Below are positions 1 through 7,142 of a stretch of DNA of 54,143 nucleotides, piece by piece. The stretch comes from an uncultured Collinsella sp. (GTDB lineage Bacteria; Actinomycetota; Coriobacteriia; Coriobacteriales; Coriobacteriaceae): assembly GCA_900755005.1 (NCBI GenBank), contig CAAEEX010000030.1, forward strand, positions 1 through 54,143, written 5' to 3'. A model generated the notes under the pieces. The model was not told the origin of the DNA. It ran no database searches and saw nothing but the letters and a program-made list of their open reading frames with translations. Every line of letters starts with the position of its first letter. The first letter of the stretch is position 1. The translations under genes and the position numbers were made by a program.

Positions 1-620
1 CGGGCGTCCTCAATGTCACCGTCCTCGATAAAGTCGATGATGGCCTCGATCGACATGGGCGTGTCGGCGTTATCTGCCGCACGCTCGGCCACCACGCGCT
101 CGGCGCAGGCGGCGCACTCCCCCGCCGACTTACCGCATACCGGAATACCGTCGAGCGTATGGCACGTGACATTAGTGTGGTAATCGGTAATCTCGACGAC
201 CGCGGTATGGCCCCCGGCCGTCGCAGTCACCTTGATGTAGAGGTTGGGCACACCCTCGACAAGCGACACATCGCAGTAGTCCGCATCGGCAAGCAGCTCG
301 GCCACGCGGGCGCGGTCCGCGTCATCGACGCTCTCGAGCACCTCGAGCGCGCTCTTGGCGTCGCCGCCCACGGCACCCAGCACGGCCGCGGCTTCAATAC
401 CATGCATTCCGCCCGAGTTGGGCACGGTCACGCTCTTGACGTTCTTGATGATGTTGCCCGAGCAGGCAACATCCATATGATCGGGCTCGCAACCGAGCGT
501 CTGGCTCGCCAGCGCCGCCGCATAGGCAACGGCAATGGGCTCGGTGCAGCCGAGTGCACAGACAAGTTCGCGGTTCAAAACATCGCAAAACGCGGCATCA
601 CGGATGGAATCGGTAGGCAT
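1..620 (-). CDS. cyuA: L-cysteine desulfidase / UPF0597 (serine dehydratase alpha-like) family, partial
   Basis: The N-terminal 206 or so residues of a CyuA/YhaM (UPF0597) protein are visible; the rest lies beyond the left window edge (family length is about 430 residues). The hallmark ALGCTEPIAVAYA is at residues 22-34, followed by a Gly-rich GGMHGIEAAAVLGA stretch typical of the family. Known members are oxygen-sensitive iron-sulfur enzymes that break L-cysteine into pyruvate, sulfide and ammonia, or act on serine-like substrates. The ATG at 620 is preceded by GGAG six bases upstream, and in-frame upstream codons run into a stop, so this start is firm. A second, stronger Shine-Dalgarno site lies about 45 bases further upstream and serves a possible short upstream frame (see findings). 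The gene is divergent from rpiB. The family is certain; the exact substrate is inferred. Confidence 0.82.
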   Translation of the reverse strand, partial: MPTDSIRDAAFCDVLNRELVCALGCTEPIAVAYAAALASQTLGCEPDHMDVACSGNIIKNVKSVTVPNSGGMHGIEAAAVLGAVGGDAKSALEVLESVDDADRARVAELLADADYCDVSLVEGVPNLYIKVTATAGGHTAVVEITDYHTNVTCHTLDGIPVCGKSAGECAACAERVVAERAADNADTPMSIEAIIDFIEDGDIEDA

Positions 621-657
621 AGGTATCTCCTGCTTGCATAACGGGCTGGGCTCTCAA
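598..657 (-). CDS. possible 19-codon upstream ORF overlapping the cyuA start
   Basis: A very strong Shine-Dalgarno sequence (AAAGGAGGTAAC, about 664-675) stands eight bases before a TTG at 657. Reading from there gives a 19-residue frame ending at TGA 598-600, which overlaps the first seven codons of cyuA in another frame. Such an arrangement could couple or throttle cyuA translation. The encoded peptide has no recognisable motif. The ribosome site is seen directly; translation is inferred. It could instead be a stand-by site for ribosomes loading onto cyuA. Confidence 0.35.
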   Translation of the reverse strand: MRAQPVMQAGDTYAYRFHP

Positions 658-890
658 AAAAGTTACCTCCTTTATTTGATAACAATGCATCAAAAACCGC
701 AACCATGGTTCCGGCGGACGGCGCTCGAGCACAAATTGGTGGCATTATTCATGAGAAGCCAATCTTGTTGCATGCTAAAGCGTTTGACCAAAAAACGCCC
801 GAGCGTTTACGCAAGAGTCGCGTTATCATGCAGTCGAAAGCGGTAAACACCTTTAGCATTTGCGCCGCACGGACAAGAGAGGAACCATCC

Positions 891-1358
891 ATGAAGATCG
901 GTATCGGTAACGACCACGCCGCCGTCGAGCTCAAGAACATCATCTCCGAGCACCTGAAGGAGCGCGGCTGCGAGGTCGTGAACTTTGGCACCGACACCTC
1001 CGAGAGCTTTGACTACCCCATCGCCGGCTACAAGGTGGGCAAGGCCGTTGCCAACGGTGACGTCGATCTGGGCATCCTAATCTGCGGTACCGGTGTCGGT
1101 ATCAGCCTGGCCGCCAACAAGGTCGAGGGCGTGCGCGCCGTCGTGTGCTCCGAGCCCTTCAGCGCCAAGCTCTCCCGCATGCACAACAACACCAACGTGC
1201 TTGCCTTTGGCGCTCGCGTCGTGGGCTCCGAGCTCGCCAAGATGATTGTCGACGAGTGGCTCGACGCCGAGTTTGAGGGCGGCCGTCATGAGCGTCGCGT
1301 CAATCTCCTCAACGAGATCGACCAGACCCGCGGCCTTAAGGTCGTCGACGAGGCCTAA
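891..1358 (+). CDS. rpiB: ribose-5-phosphate isomerase B (RpiB/LacAB family)
   Basis: This 155-residue cytosolic sugar-phosphate isomerase interconverts ribose 5-phosphate and ribulose 5-phosphate in the non-oxidative pentose phosphate pathway. The N-terminus MKIGIGNDHAA is the phosphate-binding start of the family. The loop ICGTGVGISLAANK (about residues 64-77) carries the catalytic Cys and the GTG-x-G anion hole, and the conserved HNNTNVLAFGAR follows. The length matches the family. The ATG at 891 has AGAGAGGAA about ten bases upstream; the longer open frame upstream has no site and is not used. The gene is monocistronic, divergent from cyuA and followed by a strong terminator. RpiB-type enzymes occasionally act on allose or galactose phosphates, but no such genes are nearby. 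Confidence 0.93.
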   Translation: MKIGIGNDHAAVELKNIISEHLKERGCEVVNFGTDTSESFDYPIAGYKVGKAVANGDVDLGILICGTGVGISLAANKVEGVRAVVCSEPFSAKLSRMHNNTNVLAFGARVVGSELAKMIVDEWLDAEFEGGRHERRVNLLNEIDQTRGLKVVDEA

Positions 1359-1379
1359 GGCACAAAGTGCCACAAGCTA

Positions 1380-1430
1380 ACGACAAGGGGCCCGCTCGGA
1401 ACACATCCGGGCGGGCTCCTTGTCGTTTTA
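1380..1430 (+). terminator. rho-independent terminator after rpiB
   Basis: A near-perfect 20-base stem, with arms at 1380-1399 and 1407-1426, is followed by TTTTA. It lies 21 bases past the rpiB stop. Confidence 0.85.
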
Positions 1431-1435
1431 GGCAT

Positions 1436-1468
1436 AAAAAGAGCGCCGCGGATGGAGTTCCGCGGCGC
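1436..1468 (-). terminator. rho-independent terminator after ndk
   Basis: The 9-base GC stem GCGCCGCGG/CCGCGGCGC (arms 1443-1451 and 1460-1468) is followed on the minus strand by CTCTTTTT. It ends the leftward ndk transcript, back to back with the rpiB terminator. Confidence 0.85.
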
Positions 1469-1508
1469 CCAAGCCACACGCTAACAGCTTTAAGGAGTCA
1501 AAGCTGGT

Positions 1509-1913
1509 TTAGCCAAAGAAACGCTTGATCTCGATCTCGGCGTTCTCCAGACAGTCGGAGCCATGGATCACGTTGGCGTTGACATCGACGGCAAAGTCGC
1601 CGCGGATGGTGCCAGGAGCAGCATCAAGCGGGTTGGTAGCGCCCATGAGGGTGCGCATCTTGGAAACGGCGGAAAGGCCGGAAACGACCATCTTGACGAC
1701 CGGGCCGCTCGTCATAAAGTCGCAAAGGCCACCAAAGAAGGGCTTGTCGGCCAGATGAGCGTAATGCTCCTCGACGGTGGCGCGCTCAAGCGTGGTCATC
1801 TCCATGCGCTCAATGGTAAGGCCGCTGCGCTCGATACGAGCAACGATTTCGCCGATCTTACGATCGCGCACGGCGTCGGGCTTAATCATGATGAAGGTCT
1901 TCTCGATAGCCAT
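1509..1913 (-). CDS. ndk: nucleoside diphosphate kinase
   Basis: This 134-residue Ndk transfers the gamma phosphate from ATP to other nucleoside diphosphates through a phosphohistidine, balancing NTP pools in the cytosol. The nucleotide-binding Lys is in the N-terminal MIKPDAV (K11). The active-site His is H117 in NVIHGSD, the family signature. RGDFAVD precedes it as expected. The start chosen at 1913 (MAIEKTF) matches the family N-terminus and has GAAAGG upstream; the 14 extra codons of the open frame have no such support. It is monocistronic, with its own terminator. Confidence 0.95.
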   Translation of the reverse strand: MAIEKTFIMIKPDAVRDRKIGEIVARIERSGLTIERMEMTTLERATVEEHYAHLADKPFFGGLCDFMTSGPVVKMVVSGLSAVSKMRTLMGATNPLDAAPGTIRGDFAVDVNANVIHGSDCLENAEIEIKRFFG

Positions 1914-1955
1914 AAGGTAGCCTTTCAAGTAGGTTCGCGCGTGCCCAAGTCCCAT

Positions 1956-2211
1956 TCCGGCACCCGCCTGGACTGCATCGTAACAGAGTTTTAGCTGCAG
2001 TTAAACAAAAAGCTGTTTATTGAAGCGCTGCAATTTATTGAAGCGTTCCATATGTGTCACTTCTGTTTCGAAGCTCGACTAGAGTACCATCCACCCCGCC
2101 ATCAACCGCATCGAACCGAGCAGACGGTCGATTGCCGCCCGCGAACGTACCCCCTTCACAAGCTACCCAAAGGTCCTACAGAAGTTCTCGACAAGCCCCT
2201 CCCCCGTGGCA
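1956..2211. other. intergenic region upstream of ndk, with a 12-base direct repeat
   Basis: No convincing gene was found. The region holds TTTATTGAAGCG twice (2016-2027 and 2034-2045, period 18) about 100 bases upstream of the ndk start, in the position of an operator. The rest, up to the argH terminator, has no coding signature. Confidence 0.5.
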
Positions 2212-2250
2212 ACAAAATACGGGCGCCCGCATCAGCAGGCGCCCGTAAAA
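2212..2250 (-). terminator. rho-independent terminator after argH
   Basis: Perfect 9-base stem ACGGGCGCC/GGCGCCCGT (2219-2227 and 2238-2246). The minus-strand continuation is a T-rich tract. It lies about 50 bases beyond the argH stop. Confidence 0.8.
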
Positions 2251-2298
2251 AGCAAAACGATTTATCAATAAACGACTGAAACAGCTTCAGACGGGCCC

Positions 2299-3729
2299 TT
2301 AATTTGCCCCATGACCCATCTCGACGACCTTGGTCAGCGAACCAAACGCGCCCTCGTCGGCCGAAAGCTGCGCCTCGGCGCGCTCCAACTGCACGGCGAC
2401 GACAGCAGGAGCGGTACCGCCCTCGGTCGTGCGCGCGGCGACAATCGAGGGGATGTCGAGCGCCTCGGTAATATCGTGCTCAAAGAGCGGACTTGCCTCC
2501 TGGAACACCTCAAACGGCAGGTCCTCAAGATTGCAGCCGCGCTTCTCGCACATCAGGACCAGGTGGCCCACCACGGCGTGCGCCTCGCGGAACGGCAGGC
2601 CACGCTTAGCAAGGTAATCGGCAACGTCGGTGGCTGCCAGGTGGCCAACACCGCACTCGCGCGCCATGGCATCCTCGTTAACGGTCCAAGTCGAGATCAT
2701 GCCGGCCATAACGGACAGGCACTGCATGAGCGTATGGGCGGTATCGAGCGCGCCCTCTTTGTCCTCCTGCAGGTCCTTGTTGTAGGCAAGCGGCAAGCCC
2801 TTCATGGTCACCAGCAGCTGAACCAGGTTGCCGTACACGCGACCGCTCTTGCCGCGGATAAGCTCGGCGAAGTCGGGGTTCTTCTTCTGCGGCATGATGG
2901 AAGAGCCGGTGGAGTACGAGTCGGACAGCGTGATGAAGCCAAACTCGGAGCTCGACCACAGCACGATCTCCTCGGACAGACGCGACAGGTGCATCGCCAT
3001 GACGGAGCCGGCATAATGCAGGTCGAGCAGGAAATCACGGTCCGAAACAGCATCGAGCGAGTTGGGGATCACGCCCGCAAAACCAAGCTCGGCGGCCGTC
3101 ATCTGACGGTCGAGCGGATAGCTCGTGCCGGCAAGCGCGGCGGCGCCCAACGGGCAGTTGTCGGCAGCATCAAAGGCAGCCTTCAGACGCGTAAAGTCAC
3201 GCGCGAACATCCAGGAATACGCCAGCAGATGGTGCGAGAGCAGCACAGGTTGAGCATGCTGCATATGTGTATAACCCGGCAAAATCACCTTGTCATACTT
3301 CTTGGCGGCATCCACCAACACGTGGCGCAGCTGCAGGTTGGCCTCCATAAGCTCCTTGGCCAGCGCCTTGACGCCCAAGCGGGTGTCAGTCGCCACCTGG
3401 TCGTTGCGCGAGCGACCGGTGTGCAGGCGCTTGCCCGCCTCGCCGATACGGCGCGTCAGCTCGCTCTCGATGGACATGTGGATGTCCTCGTCGTTGATAT
3501 CGAAGGTGAAGTTGCCGGCATCGATGTCCTGCTCGATTCCACTCAGGCCCTCGGCGATCGCCTGCTCGTCCTCGGCGCTGATGATGCCCTGTGCGGCAAG
3601 CATCTTGGCATGTGCCTTGGAACCGGCGATATCCTGCTTGTAGAGATGCTTGTCGACCGGCAGCGACGCACCAAACTCCTGCGTGACCTCGGCCACACCC
3701 GCCTCAAAACGACCACCCCAAAGAGCCAT
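2299..3729 (-). CDS. argH: argininosuccinate lyase
   Basis: This 476-residue member of the fumarase/aspartase superfamily splits argininosuccinate into arginine and fumarate, the last step of arginine synthesis. The superfamily signature GSSIMPQKKNPD is present with its mobile catalytic Ser loop, as are TGRSRNDQVATD and GYTHMQHAQP. The length is normal. The ATG at 3729 (MALWGGRFEAG) fits the family start and has AAAGGGGA upstream; the 11-codon extension of the frame is dropped. It lies downstream of argG and a 56-codon ORF on the same strand, so the arginine leader ahead of argG probably affects it if all are co-transcribed. Hairpins at 4073-4102 and near 3824-3842 may reduce read-through. 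Confidence 0.96.
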   Translation of the reverse strand: MALWGGRFEAGVAEVTQEFGASLPVDKHLYKQDIAGSKAHAKMLAAQGIISAEDEQAIAEGLSGIEQDIDAGNFTFDINDEDIHMSIESELTRRIGEAGKRLHTGRSRNDQVATDTRLGVKALAKELMEANLQLRHVLVDAAKKYDKVILPGYTHMQHAQPVLLSHHLLAYSWMFARDFTRLKAAFDAADNCPLGAAALAGTSYPLDRQMTAAELGFAGVIPNSLDAVSDRDFLLDLHYAGSVMAMHLSRLSEEIVLWSSSEFGFITLSDSYSTGSSIMPQKKNPDFAELIRGKSGRVYGNLVQLLVTMKGLPLAYNKDLQEDKEGALDTAHTLMQCLSVMAGMISTWTVNEDAMARECGVGHLAATDVADYLAKRGLPFREAHAVVGHLVLMCEKRGCNLEDLPFEVFQEASPLFEHDITEALDIPSIVAARTTEGGTAPAVVAVQLERAEAQLSADEGAFGSLTKVVEMGHGAN

Positions 3730-3849
3730 GGGACCGTCCCCTTTCATCAAATACCAAAACATCGGCGCACAAAGCGCTACGCCATGCCGCTAAAGCGATT
3801 TATCAACTGTTAGTTTTGCACATCCCCCGCCACGTGCGGGGCTGACAGG

Positions 3850-4020
3850 CTAAATAGCAAAGAAGTGACGGGTCAGGCACTTGGCACCCATCGACTCCCT
3901 CCTAAGGTTGCCCTGCGAACCGTCAATCCAAGCCTTCAGGCTCATGGGAACATCCTCGACCTTGGCAGTATCGAGCTCAGGGGCAAGAGAAAGCAAAGCG
4001 TGTGCAATAGCATCAAACAT
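3850..4020 (-). CDS. 56-residue small protein between argG and argH, unknown
   Basis: This short ORF starts at ATG 4020 with a strong GAGGAG site seven to ten bases upstream, better than many full-length genes here. It lies between argG (240 bases upstream) and argH (121 bases downstream) on the same strand. Residues 1-40 look like an amphipathic helical segment, starting MFDAIAHALLSLAPEL; the C-terminus is basic and ends RHFFAI. There is no signal peptide, metal motif or membrane segment, and I do not recognise the family. Its position suggests a product tied to arginine synthesis, such as a small regulator or enzyme partner, or a translated leader for argH. The ribosome site is seen; function is unknown. 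Confidence 0.55.
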   Translation of the reverse strand: MFDAIAHALLSLAPELDTAKVEDVPMSLKAWIDGSQGNLRRESMGAKCLTRHFFAI

Positions 4021-4072
4021 AATAGGTACTCCTCGAATATAGATAGGCACAAGGCCGTCAATTTGATAGCAA

Positions 4073-4102
4073 GAGCCCCGCCGGACAACCCCGGCGGGGC
4101 TC
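4073..4102 (-). terminator. GC-rich hairpin between argG and the small ORF
   Basis: Perfect 12-base stem GAGCCCCGCCGG/CCGGCGGGGCTC with a six-base loop. The minus-strand continuation TTGCTATC is only weakly T-rich, so it may be a partial terminator or an mRNA-stabilising hairpin behind argG. Confidence 0.55.
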
Positions 4103-4259
4103 GGACTCAGCCGCAGACGCGGCATCATATATGCGGGCGGAACGTAGGGGCCTCCGATGTTAAGAAGTGTCAGCAAGCATAACGAAAGGTAGGGACCCCA
4201 TGCGCCCGTTATGTATCACGCGGATGGGCCGCGCGGATACCAAGGGAAGGAAAGAAGCC

Positions 4260-5486
4260 TTACGCCTGGGCAGCAGCGGAGCTGGGACCCTGGACCTTAG
4301 CCCACGTCTTGAGCGACAGCGTGTCGATCTCGATAAAGCCGGCGCTGGCCTTCTCGTCAAACGTGGTGTCGCGGTCGTAGGTAGCCAGACCGTAGTCATA
4401 GAGGCTAAACGGGCTCTTGCGGCCAACGACATGGCAGTTGCCCTTAAAGAACTTCAGACGGACGGTGCCGGTCACGAACTTCTGGGTGTCGGCCATAAAC
4501 GCGTCAAGTGCGTTCTTGAGCGGGCTGTACCACTGGCCGTTGTACACGGCGGTGGCCCAATCCTGCTCGAGCTTGATCTTGGTCTTGAGCAGGTCACCCT
4601 CGACGCAGATGTCCTCGAGCGCCTTGTGGGCGGTGATGAGCGTCAGGGCGCCGGGAACCTCGTAGCACTCGCGGCTCTTGAGGCCCACCAGACGATCCTC
4701 GACCAGATCGAGACGACCAAAGCCGTTGTCGCCGGAGACCTTGTTGAGCGCGATGACGATCTCGGAGAGCTTCATCTTCTTACCGTCAACCGCAACGGGC
4801 TTGCCGGCCTCGAACTCGATCTCGGTGTAGGTCGGGGTGTCGGGCGTGTCCTCGGGGTTCTTGGTCATAACCCAGGCGTCATCGAGCGGCTCGTTCCAGG
4901 GATCCTCCAGGTGACCGCACTCGATGGCGCGACCCCACAGGTTGTCATCGATGGAATAGGGGTTGTCGTTAGCACCCTCGGGAACCGGCACGTTGTGCGC
5001 GTGGGCATAGGCAACCTCGTCCGGACGGCACTTCAGATCCCACTCACGAACCGGGGCGATAACCTTGAGCTCAGGGTCGAGGGCCTTGACGGCGGCCTCA
5101 AAACGGACCTGGTCGTTGCCCTTGCCGGTGCAGCCATGGGCGACATAGGTGGCGCCGAACTCGTGAGCGACCTCGACGAGCTTCTTGGCAAGCAGCGGAC
5201 GGGACAGAGCGGAGAGCAGCGGGTACTTATTCTCGTACATAGAGTTGGCGGCGATGGCCTTGGTCAGGAACTCATCGGAGAACTCGTCGCGCAGGTCGAG
5301 CACCTGGCAATCCAGAACGCCCAGGTCGAGAGCCTTCTGCTTCTTGGCATCCAGGCCGGTCTCCTCCTGGCCCACGTTGCCGCAGACGCAAACGACATCG
5401 AGATTCTTCTCGTCTTGGAGCCACTTGACACATACGGATGTATCAAGACCACCGGAATATGCGAGAACGACTTTTTCCTTGCTCAT
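4260..5486 (-). CDS. argG: argininosuccinate synthase
   Basis: This 408-residue ATP-dependent ligase joins citrulline and aspartate to give argininosuccinate, the penultimate step of arginine synthesis. The N-type ATP pyrophosphatase P-loop AYSGGLDTSV is at residues 8-17. The citrulline/aspartate-binding stretch YVAHGCTGKGNDQVRFE is also present. The length is standard. The ATG at 5486 is preceded by AAAGGAAA; the 17 upstream codons of the frame have no support. The leader of about 280-380 bases contains an arginine-rich short ORF and a hairpin (5651-5766), which suggests arginine-responsive control. It is followed by the 56-codon ORF and argH. Confidence 0.96.
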   Translation of the reverse strand: MSKEKVVLAYSGGLDTSVCVKWLQDEKNLDVVCVCGNVGQEETGLDAKKQKALDLGVLDCQVLDLRDEFSDEFLTKAIAANSMYENKYPLLSALSRPLLAKKLVEVAHEFGATYVAHGCTGKGNDQVRFEAAVKALDPELKVIAPVREWDLKCRPDEVAYAHAHNVPVPEGANDNPYSIDDNLWGRAIECGHLEDPWNEPLDDAWVMTKNPEDTPDTPTYTEIEFEAGKPVAVDGKKMKLSEIVIALNKVSGDNGFGRLDLVEDRLVGLKSRECYEVPGALTLITAHKALEDICVEGDLLKTKIKLEQDWATAVYNGQWYSPLKNALDAFMADTQKFVTGTVRLKFFKGNCHVVGRKSPFSLYDYGLATYDRDTTFDEKASAGFIEIDTLSLKTWAKVQGPSSAAAQA

Positions 5487-5650
5487 GGCTGTTTCCTTTC
5501 GCCCTTGGTAGCTAGTTAGAACATCGGTCAGTTGCAAGTCACCTTGAGGTCAAATACCGTGCAATATCAGGTTAAATAGCAAAAATCAGCACATACATGC
5601 CCTAGAAACATGCAGCAATGTCGTGCTAAAACCCAACGACCTCAAAATGA

Positions 5651-5684
5651 CTCTGTTGGAGCATTTCGCCCCATGCGGACAGAG
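5651..5684 (-). terminator. candidate attenuator hairpin in the argG leader
   Basis: On the minus strand the stem CTCTGT/ACAGAG (5679-5684 with 5651-5656) encloses an inner GGGGC/GCTCC stem and is followed by TCATTTTG. It begins eight bases after the leader-peptide stop. A second small inverted repeat, GACGAT/ATCGTC (5685-5700), covers the last Arg codons and the stop, so it would be blocked by a ribosome stalled there. The T-tract is only moderate. Confidence 0.45.
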
Positions 5685-5691
5685 ACGATTG

Positions 5692-5766
5692 TTATCGTCG
5701 TCGGGAAATTGCGCGCTGGCGTCGGATGGCATTGTCTGCAGTGGTGATGATCTGTACGAACTGCAT
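5692..5766 (-). CDS. arginine-rich leader peptide ahead of argG (24 residues)
   Basis: An ATG at 5766 follows an excellent AAAGGAG site about six bases upstream. The frame encodes 24 residues and ends ...RRQRAISRRR before TAA at 5692-5694. Six of the last ten residues are arginine, and the last three sense codons are consecutive CGA. It is on the argG strand, 206 bases before the argG start. Leader peptides rich in the end-product amino acid are the hallmark of ribosome-mediated attenuation in trp, his, leu and similar operons. The ORF, its site and the Arg codons are seen; the regulatory role is inferred. Confidence 0.65.
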   Translation of the reverse strand: MQFVQIITTADNAIRRQRAISRRR

Positions 5767-6040
5767 CTGCCTCTCCTTTCGCTTATCGCCGGGCGCAATT
5801 CAAATATCGCAAACGGTACCTTTTCCTCGGTAAGCGGCGCTTTTGCCGTCTCCGTTTTCGATGGTCGCTATCATACGCTAAAGTGCTTGCTGCGCTAGCG
5901 ACAAATTCAAATTTCTGAAAAGTTTTTTCATTACTTTGTGAAGAGTGGTGCAAATGCGCGCCAATCCTGCGAAAATACGCCCGACTACGAGTTGATGGTT
6001 ATAACGTCTGAAACAATCTCGAAACGAAAGGCGCGCTTTT

Positions 6041-6868
6041 ATGCAAACTTACGAATCGGACGCCAATATCGGAAACATTAAGATTCTTGCCGTCGATATG
6101 GACAAGACGCTCTTGACCGACGAGCGTGTGCTGCCCGAGGGCCTCGATGAGCGTCTGGACAAGCTCGCCGACGCTGGCATTGTGTTCTGTCCCGCCAGCG
6201 GACGTCCGGCCCCCAAACTCGAGGAAATGTTCGAGGGCATCAAGAACCGACTCGCATTTTGCCCCGACAACGGTGCCTGCGTCATCTATCGCGGCAACTA
6301 TATCTATAAGAGCAATATCGACGTGGCACTGTACCAGCAGGTGCTCGCCCGCGCCTCGGAGGACTCGCGCGCCGTTCCCGTCCTGTGCTGCTACGACGAG
6401 TTCTATGTGCTCGCCCGCGACCACCAGTATCACGACGAGATCAGCGTCTACTACAACACGATCAACTACGTCGACACCTTTGAGGGCCTCGATCTCGAGT
6501 CAAATAAGATTTCGATCTTCTTCCCTGCCTACGATGCCGAGCCCGCGTTCCGCGAGACCTATAACCCCGAGTTCTCTGACAAGCTCTATGTGACCAATGC
6601 CGGCCGCGAGTGGATCGACTTTATGAACCTGGGCGTGGACAAGGGCGCCGGTGTGGCGCACCTGTGCGAGAAGCTCGGCATTGACATCGCCGATGCGGCA
6701 GCCGCGGGCGACACGTACAACGACATTCCCATGCTCGAGCGCGTCGGTCACAGCTTTATCGTAGACAACGCCGAGGAGCACATGAACGCGCATGCCAAGT
6801 GGCGCATTCCGAGCAACAACGACGGGGGCGTACTGACGCTCATCGACGCCATCTTGGCGGCACGGTAA
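6041..6868 (+). CDS. HAD-IIB (Cof-type) sugar-phosphate phosphatase-like hydrolase
   Basis: This 275-residue cytosolic haloacid-dehalogenase phosphatase has motif I DMDKTLLTD at residues 19-27, where D19 is the nucleophile and D21 the acid/base. SASGRP follows as motif II-like, and AAAGDTYNDIPML near residue 225 is motif IV with the Mg-binding Asp pair. The large cap between motifs II and III places it in subclass IIB, whose members dephosphorylate sugar phosphates or flavin and pyridoxal precursors. The start at ATG 6041 has AAAGG upstream. It is monocistronic, convergent with polA, and followed at once by a long palindrome. The substrate cannot be read from the sequence. Confidence 0.85.
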   Translation: MQTYESDANIGNIKILAVDMDKTLLTDERVLPEGLDERLDKLADAGIVFCPASGRPAPKLEEMFEGIKNRLAFCPDNGACVIYRGNYIYKSNIDVALYQQVLARASEDSRAVPVLCCYDEFYVLARDHQYHDEISVYYNTINYVDTFEGLDLESNKISIFFPAYDAEPAFRETYNPEFSDKLYVTNAGREWIDFMNLGVDKGAGVAHLCEKLGIDIADAAAAGDTYNDIPMLERVGHSFIVDNAEEHMNAHAKWRIPSNNDGGVLTLIDAILAAR

Positions 6869-6879
6869 TCTATCCCGTC

Positions 6880-7005
6880 GCCATGCCCGGGGCCGGCCGT
6901 TTGATTTTTGCTCGGTCAGGTCCTGGGCTCGCTCGAAGAGCACATTAAGTGCTCTTCGGCTCGTGCGGAATCTACAAAAATCAAACGGCCGGTCCCGGGC
7001 ATGGC
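6880..7005. repeat. 126-base long-stem palindrome with a nested inner hairpin
   Basis: The 31-base outer arms at 6880-6910 and 6975-7005 are inverted copies with a single mismatch. The 64-base interior holds a further perfect 10-base inverted repeat, CGAAGAGCAC/GTGCTCTTCG (6934-6943 and 6949-6958). It lies between the convergent HAD and polA genes and codes for nothing obvious. It may be a bidirectional transcription stop, a structured RNA or a MITE-like repeat. Confidence 0.75.
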
Positions 7006-7075
7006 TATGTTGGCCTTGCTTACCGCCTAGAAGGCGTCTTGAGTGCCTAGATACTTGGCTGATATTTTTGGATGA

Positions 7076-7115
7076 GGGGAGCTCCTTGTTGGCGAGGGGC
7101 TCCCCTGCTGTTTTT
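7076..7115 (+). terminator. terminator-like hairpin between the HAD gene and polA
   Basis: Stem GGGGAGCTCC/GGGGCTCCCC (7076-7085 and 7096-7105) with one imperfect pair, followed on the plus strand by TGCTGTTTTTG. It may stop transcripts that escape the preceding palindrome. Confidence 0.55.
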
Positions 7116-7142
7116 GCTTACTTTGGAATTGTGGGTTCCTTC

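Larger units (their letters stand above)
5487..6040. other. intergenic region between argG and the HAD gene, containing the argG leader
   Basis: 554 bases with no full-size gene. The minus strand carries the leader ORF at 5692-5766, an overlapping small hairpin (5685-5700) and a terminator-like hairpin (5651-5684). ATCATA at 5870-5875 reads TATGAT on the minus strand and could be a -10 box, without a clear -35. The plus-strand half from about 5905 is AT-rich and probably holds the promoter of the HAD gene. No classical ARG-box pair was recognised. Confidence 0.6.

Noticed and set aside
2311..3813. 500-codon open frame on the plus strand opposite argH
   Set aside because: It mirrors the argH codons, has no ribosome site and no domain sense; it is a GC-rich antisense shadow.
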